Assembly: GCA_948844705.1 (NCBI GenBank)
Contig: CAQNVT010000191.1
Coordinates: forward strand, 1 to 6,844
Direction of reading: 5' to 3'
DNA: 6,844 nt
Source of the DNA: an uncultured Dorea sp.
GTDB taxonomy: Bacteria; Bacillota; Clostridia; Lachnospirales; Lachnospiraceae
The notes beneath the pieces are model-generated. The model had not been told where the DNA came from. It saw only the letters and a program-made list of their open reading frames with translations, and did no database searches. Positions 5,463-6,844 of the stretch are shown here, piece after piece (position 1 is the stretch's first letter; each line of letters opens with the position of its first letter). Both the position numbers and the translations under genes were made by a program.

Positions 5463-6203
5463 ATGTCAATTCTTGAGGTAGAACCGCAGCAGATACAGGA
5501 CCGGACGATCATCATCACGGGCAGCGATGTCAATCATATACGGAATGTGCTTCGCATGAAACCGGGGGAGGAGATCGCGGTGAGCAATGGGCTTGACGGC
5601 AAGGAGTACCGTTGCGGCATAGAATCTTTTACGCAGGACGAGGTGATCTGTACGCTGCGGTTTGTCAAGGAGGAGGGCGTGGAATTGACTTCCAGGATCT
5701 TTCTTTTCCAGGGGCTGCCCAAGGCAGACAAGATGGAACTGATCGTACAGAAGGCGGTGGAACTGGGAGTGTACGAGATCATTCCGGTGGCGGCAAGACG
5801 CTGTGTGGTGAAACTGGACGAGAAGAAAGCCGCAGGGAAGATAGCCAGATGGCAGGGGATTGCTGAGGCGGCGGCTAAGCAGAGCAAAAGAGCTGTCATT
5901 CCGAATGTGCATCCGGTAATGCATATGAAAGAGGCGGTCGAGCGTGCAAAGAGCATGGATGTCAGACTGATCCCGTATGAACTTGCGGGGGATATGGGGC
6001 GTACGAAGGCCATCATAGAGACGGTGAAGCCGGGAAAGGATATCGCGGTGTTCATCGGACCGGAAGGCGGATTTGAGGAGAGCGAAGTACGGATGGCAAC
6101 AGAGGCAGGGATAGAACCTGTGACATTGGGCCGACGTATCCTGCGGACGGAGACGGCAGGACTGACAGTGCTGTCTTGGTTGATGTATCATCTGGAATCC
6201 TGA
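5463..6203 (+). CDS. rsmE: 16S rRNA (uracil-1498-N3)-methyltransferase RsmE (246 aa)
   Basis: A SPOUT-class enzyme that methylates N3 of U1498 in 16S rRNA using S-adenosylmethionine. The N-terminal PUA-like RNA-binding domain shows DVNHIRNVLRMKPGEEI (about 22-38). The C-terminal knotted domain carries FQGLPKADKMELIVQKAVELG (split across about 78-98), EAAAKQSKR, the SAM-loop FIGPEGGFEESEV, and LGRRILRTETAGLTVLSW near the end. Length is typical. The usual N-terminus of the family has Phe-Phe-Val just after the start; here it is MSILEV, so the first few residues differ from what I expect. GGGAGG (5448-5453) lies 9 nt before the ATG and directly follows the permease stop, so the gene is probably cotranscribed with the importer. 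The usual upstream neighbour, prmA (ribosomal protein L11 methyltransferase), is not present. Confidence 0.95.
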   Translation: MSILEVEPQQIQDRTIIITGSDVNHIRNVLRMKPGEEIAVSNGLDGKEYRCGIESFTQDEVICTLRFVKEEGVELTSRIFLFQGLPKADKMELIVQKAVELGVYEIIPVAARRCVVKLDEKKAAGKIARWQGIAEAAAKQSKRAVIPNVHPVMHMKEAVERAKSMDVRLIPYELAGDMGRTKAIIETVKPGKDIAVFIGPEGGFEESEVRMATEAGIEPVTLGRRILRTETAGLTVLSWLMYHLES

Positions 6204-6238
6204 TGACATATGATAGGGTATAGGGAAACAAGCAAGAG

Positions 6239-6244
6239 AAAGGA
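6239..6244 (+). promoter_or_regulatory. Ribosome binding site of the cysteine desulfurase gene
   Basis: AAAGGA lies 9 nt before the ATG at 6254 but only 3 nt before the in-frame GTG at 6248. This spacing favours the ATG as the start. Confidence 0.65.
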
Positions 6245-6253
6245 ATTGTGAAA

Positions 6254-6844
6254 ATGCAAGTGTATTTGGATAATTCCGCGACTACCAAATGCTATGATGA
6301 AGTTGCGGAATTAGTATGCAGGGTCATGTGTGAAGATTATGGTAATCCTTCAAGCATGCATCATAAAGGCGTTGAAGCGGAACAATATGTAAGATACGCT
6401 AAAGAGACCTTGGCCAGACTGATGAAGGTAAATGAAAAGGAGATTCTGTTTACGTCCGGCGGCACGGAGTCTGATAATATTGCGCTGATCGGCACTGCGA
6501 TGGCTCATCACCGGAGAGGAAGACATCTGATCACGACGAGGATGGAGCACCCGGCCGTTCTGCAGACCATGGTGTATCTGGAGAGACAGGGATTCGACGT
6601 GACTTATCTCTCGGTAGATCGCGAGGGAAGAATCCGTCTGCAGGAGCTTGAGCGGGCGATCAGGAAGGATACGATACTGGTATCGATCATGCATGTCAAC
6701 AACGAGATCGGAAGCGTACAGCCCATTGCCGAAGCCGGTGAACTGATCAAGCGCTGCAATCCGCAAACGCTGTTCCATGTGGATGCCGTGCAGGGATTTG
6801 GTAAATTCAGGATTCACCCGAAAAAAATGAATATCGATCTGCTG
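6254..6844 (+). CDS. Cysteine desulfurase, NifS/IscS family (5' part, 197 codons)
   Basis: A PLP enzyme that removes sulfur from cysteine as an enzyme-bound persulfide for Fe-S cluster assembly or tRNA thiolation. The visible N-terminal half has MQVYLDNSATT at the start, NPSS (31-34), the cofactor-phosphate loop TSGGTESDN (67-75), MEHP with H99 stacking on PLP, HVNNEIGSVQPI (147-158) and HVDAVQ with D177 and Q180 contacting PLP. These match the conserved active-site set of E. coli IscS. The PLP-binding lysine and the catalytic-cysteine loop lie beyond the window, so integrity cannot be judged. It starts 50 nt after rsmE with no terminator between. In related Clostridia this gene is often followed by thiI (tRNA 4-thiouridine synthesis), which would make it the sulfur donor for ThiI; that is an expectation, not something seen here. 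Confidence 0.93.
   Translation, partial: MQVYLDNSATTKCYDEVAELVCRVMCEDYGNPSSMHHKGVEAEQYVRYAKETLARLMKVNEKEILFTSGGTESDNIALIGTAMAHHRRGRHLITTRMEHPAVLQTMVYLERQGFDVTYLSVDREGRIRLQELERAIRKDTILVSIMHVNNEIGSVQPIAEAGELIKRCNPQTLFHVDAVQGFGKFRIHPKKMNIDLL

Noticed and set aside
5466..6209. Minus-strand open frame of 247 residues covering almost all of rsmE
   Set aside because: It is antisense to an unmistakable RsmE with intact SPOUT motifs. Its product is His/Leu/Arg-rich with no family resemblance.
6248..6256. GTG at 6248 as start of the cysteine desulfurase
   Set aside because: It is in frame, but it lies only 3 nt from the AAAGGA site. The ATG at 6254 has normal spacing and gives the standard N-terminus of the family.

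Overview
The window looks like chromosomal DNA of an anaerobic, gut-type Clostridia, most likely Lachnospiraceae. The basis is an [FeFe]-hydrogenase, strong AGGAGG-type ribosome binding sites, mid-range GC, and an rsmE gene followed by a NifS-type desulfurase, an order I recall from that family. This placement is inference from gene content and style; no 16S or marker-gene comparison was possible.

Layout. (1) Bases 1-90 (+) carry the last 29 codons of an unidentified gene, with a terminator-like hairpin and T-run inside its 3' end. (2) Bases 92-3645 (-) are a two-gene operon. The promoter-proximal gene encodes a 610-residue flavoprotein that fuses a NuoF-type iron-sulfur segment to a GltD/NfnB-type FAD/NAD(P) oxidoreductase. 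The distal gene encodes a 575-residue, CpI-like [FeFe]-hydrogenase; the two genes overlap by 7 bp. (3) Bases 3646-3857 are the longest gene-free stretch (212 nt). It is a divergent control region with a good sigma-A promoter in each direction and an inverted repeat bracketing the -10 of the hydrogenase promoter. (4) Bases 3858-5447 (+) encode a lipoprotein substrate-binding protein and a permease of a polar amino acid ABC importer, with an intergenic hairpin between them and no ATPase gene. (5) From 5463, 15 nt after the permease, lies rsmE (16S rRNA m3U1498 methyltransferase). It is followed 50 nt later by a cysteine desulfurase gene that runs off the window end.

How it works together. The hydrogenase pair should couple H2 production or uptake to a pyridine nucleotide pool, probably NADP(H), through FAD and a long chain of Fe-S clusters; involvement of ferredoxin and electron bifurcation is possible but unproven. 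The importer pair probably brings in a small amino-acid-like solute using an ATPase encoded elsewhere. rsmE and the desulfurase are housekeeping RNA-modification and sulfur-transfer functions, and they appear to sit in the same transcription unit as the importer.

The most notable points are the compact hydrogenase/NfnB-like two-gene module, the inverted repeat over its promoter, the missing carboxylate-binding arginine in the solute-binding protein, and the ATPase-less importer directly upstream of rsmE. No tRNA, rRNA, CRISPR, insertion sequence or attachment site was seen.
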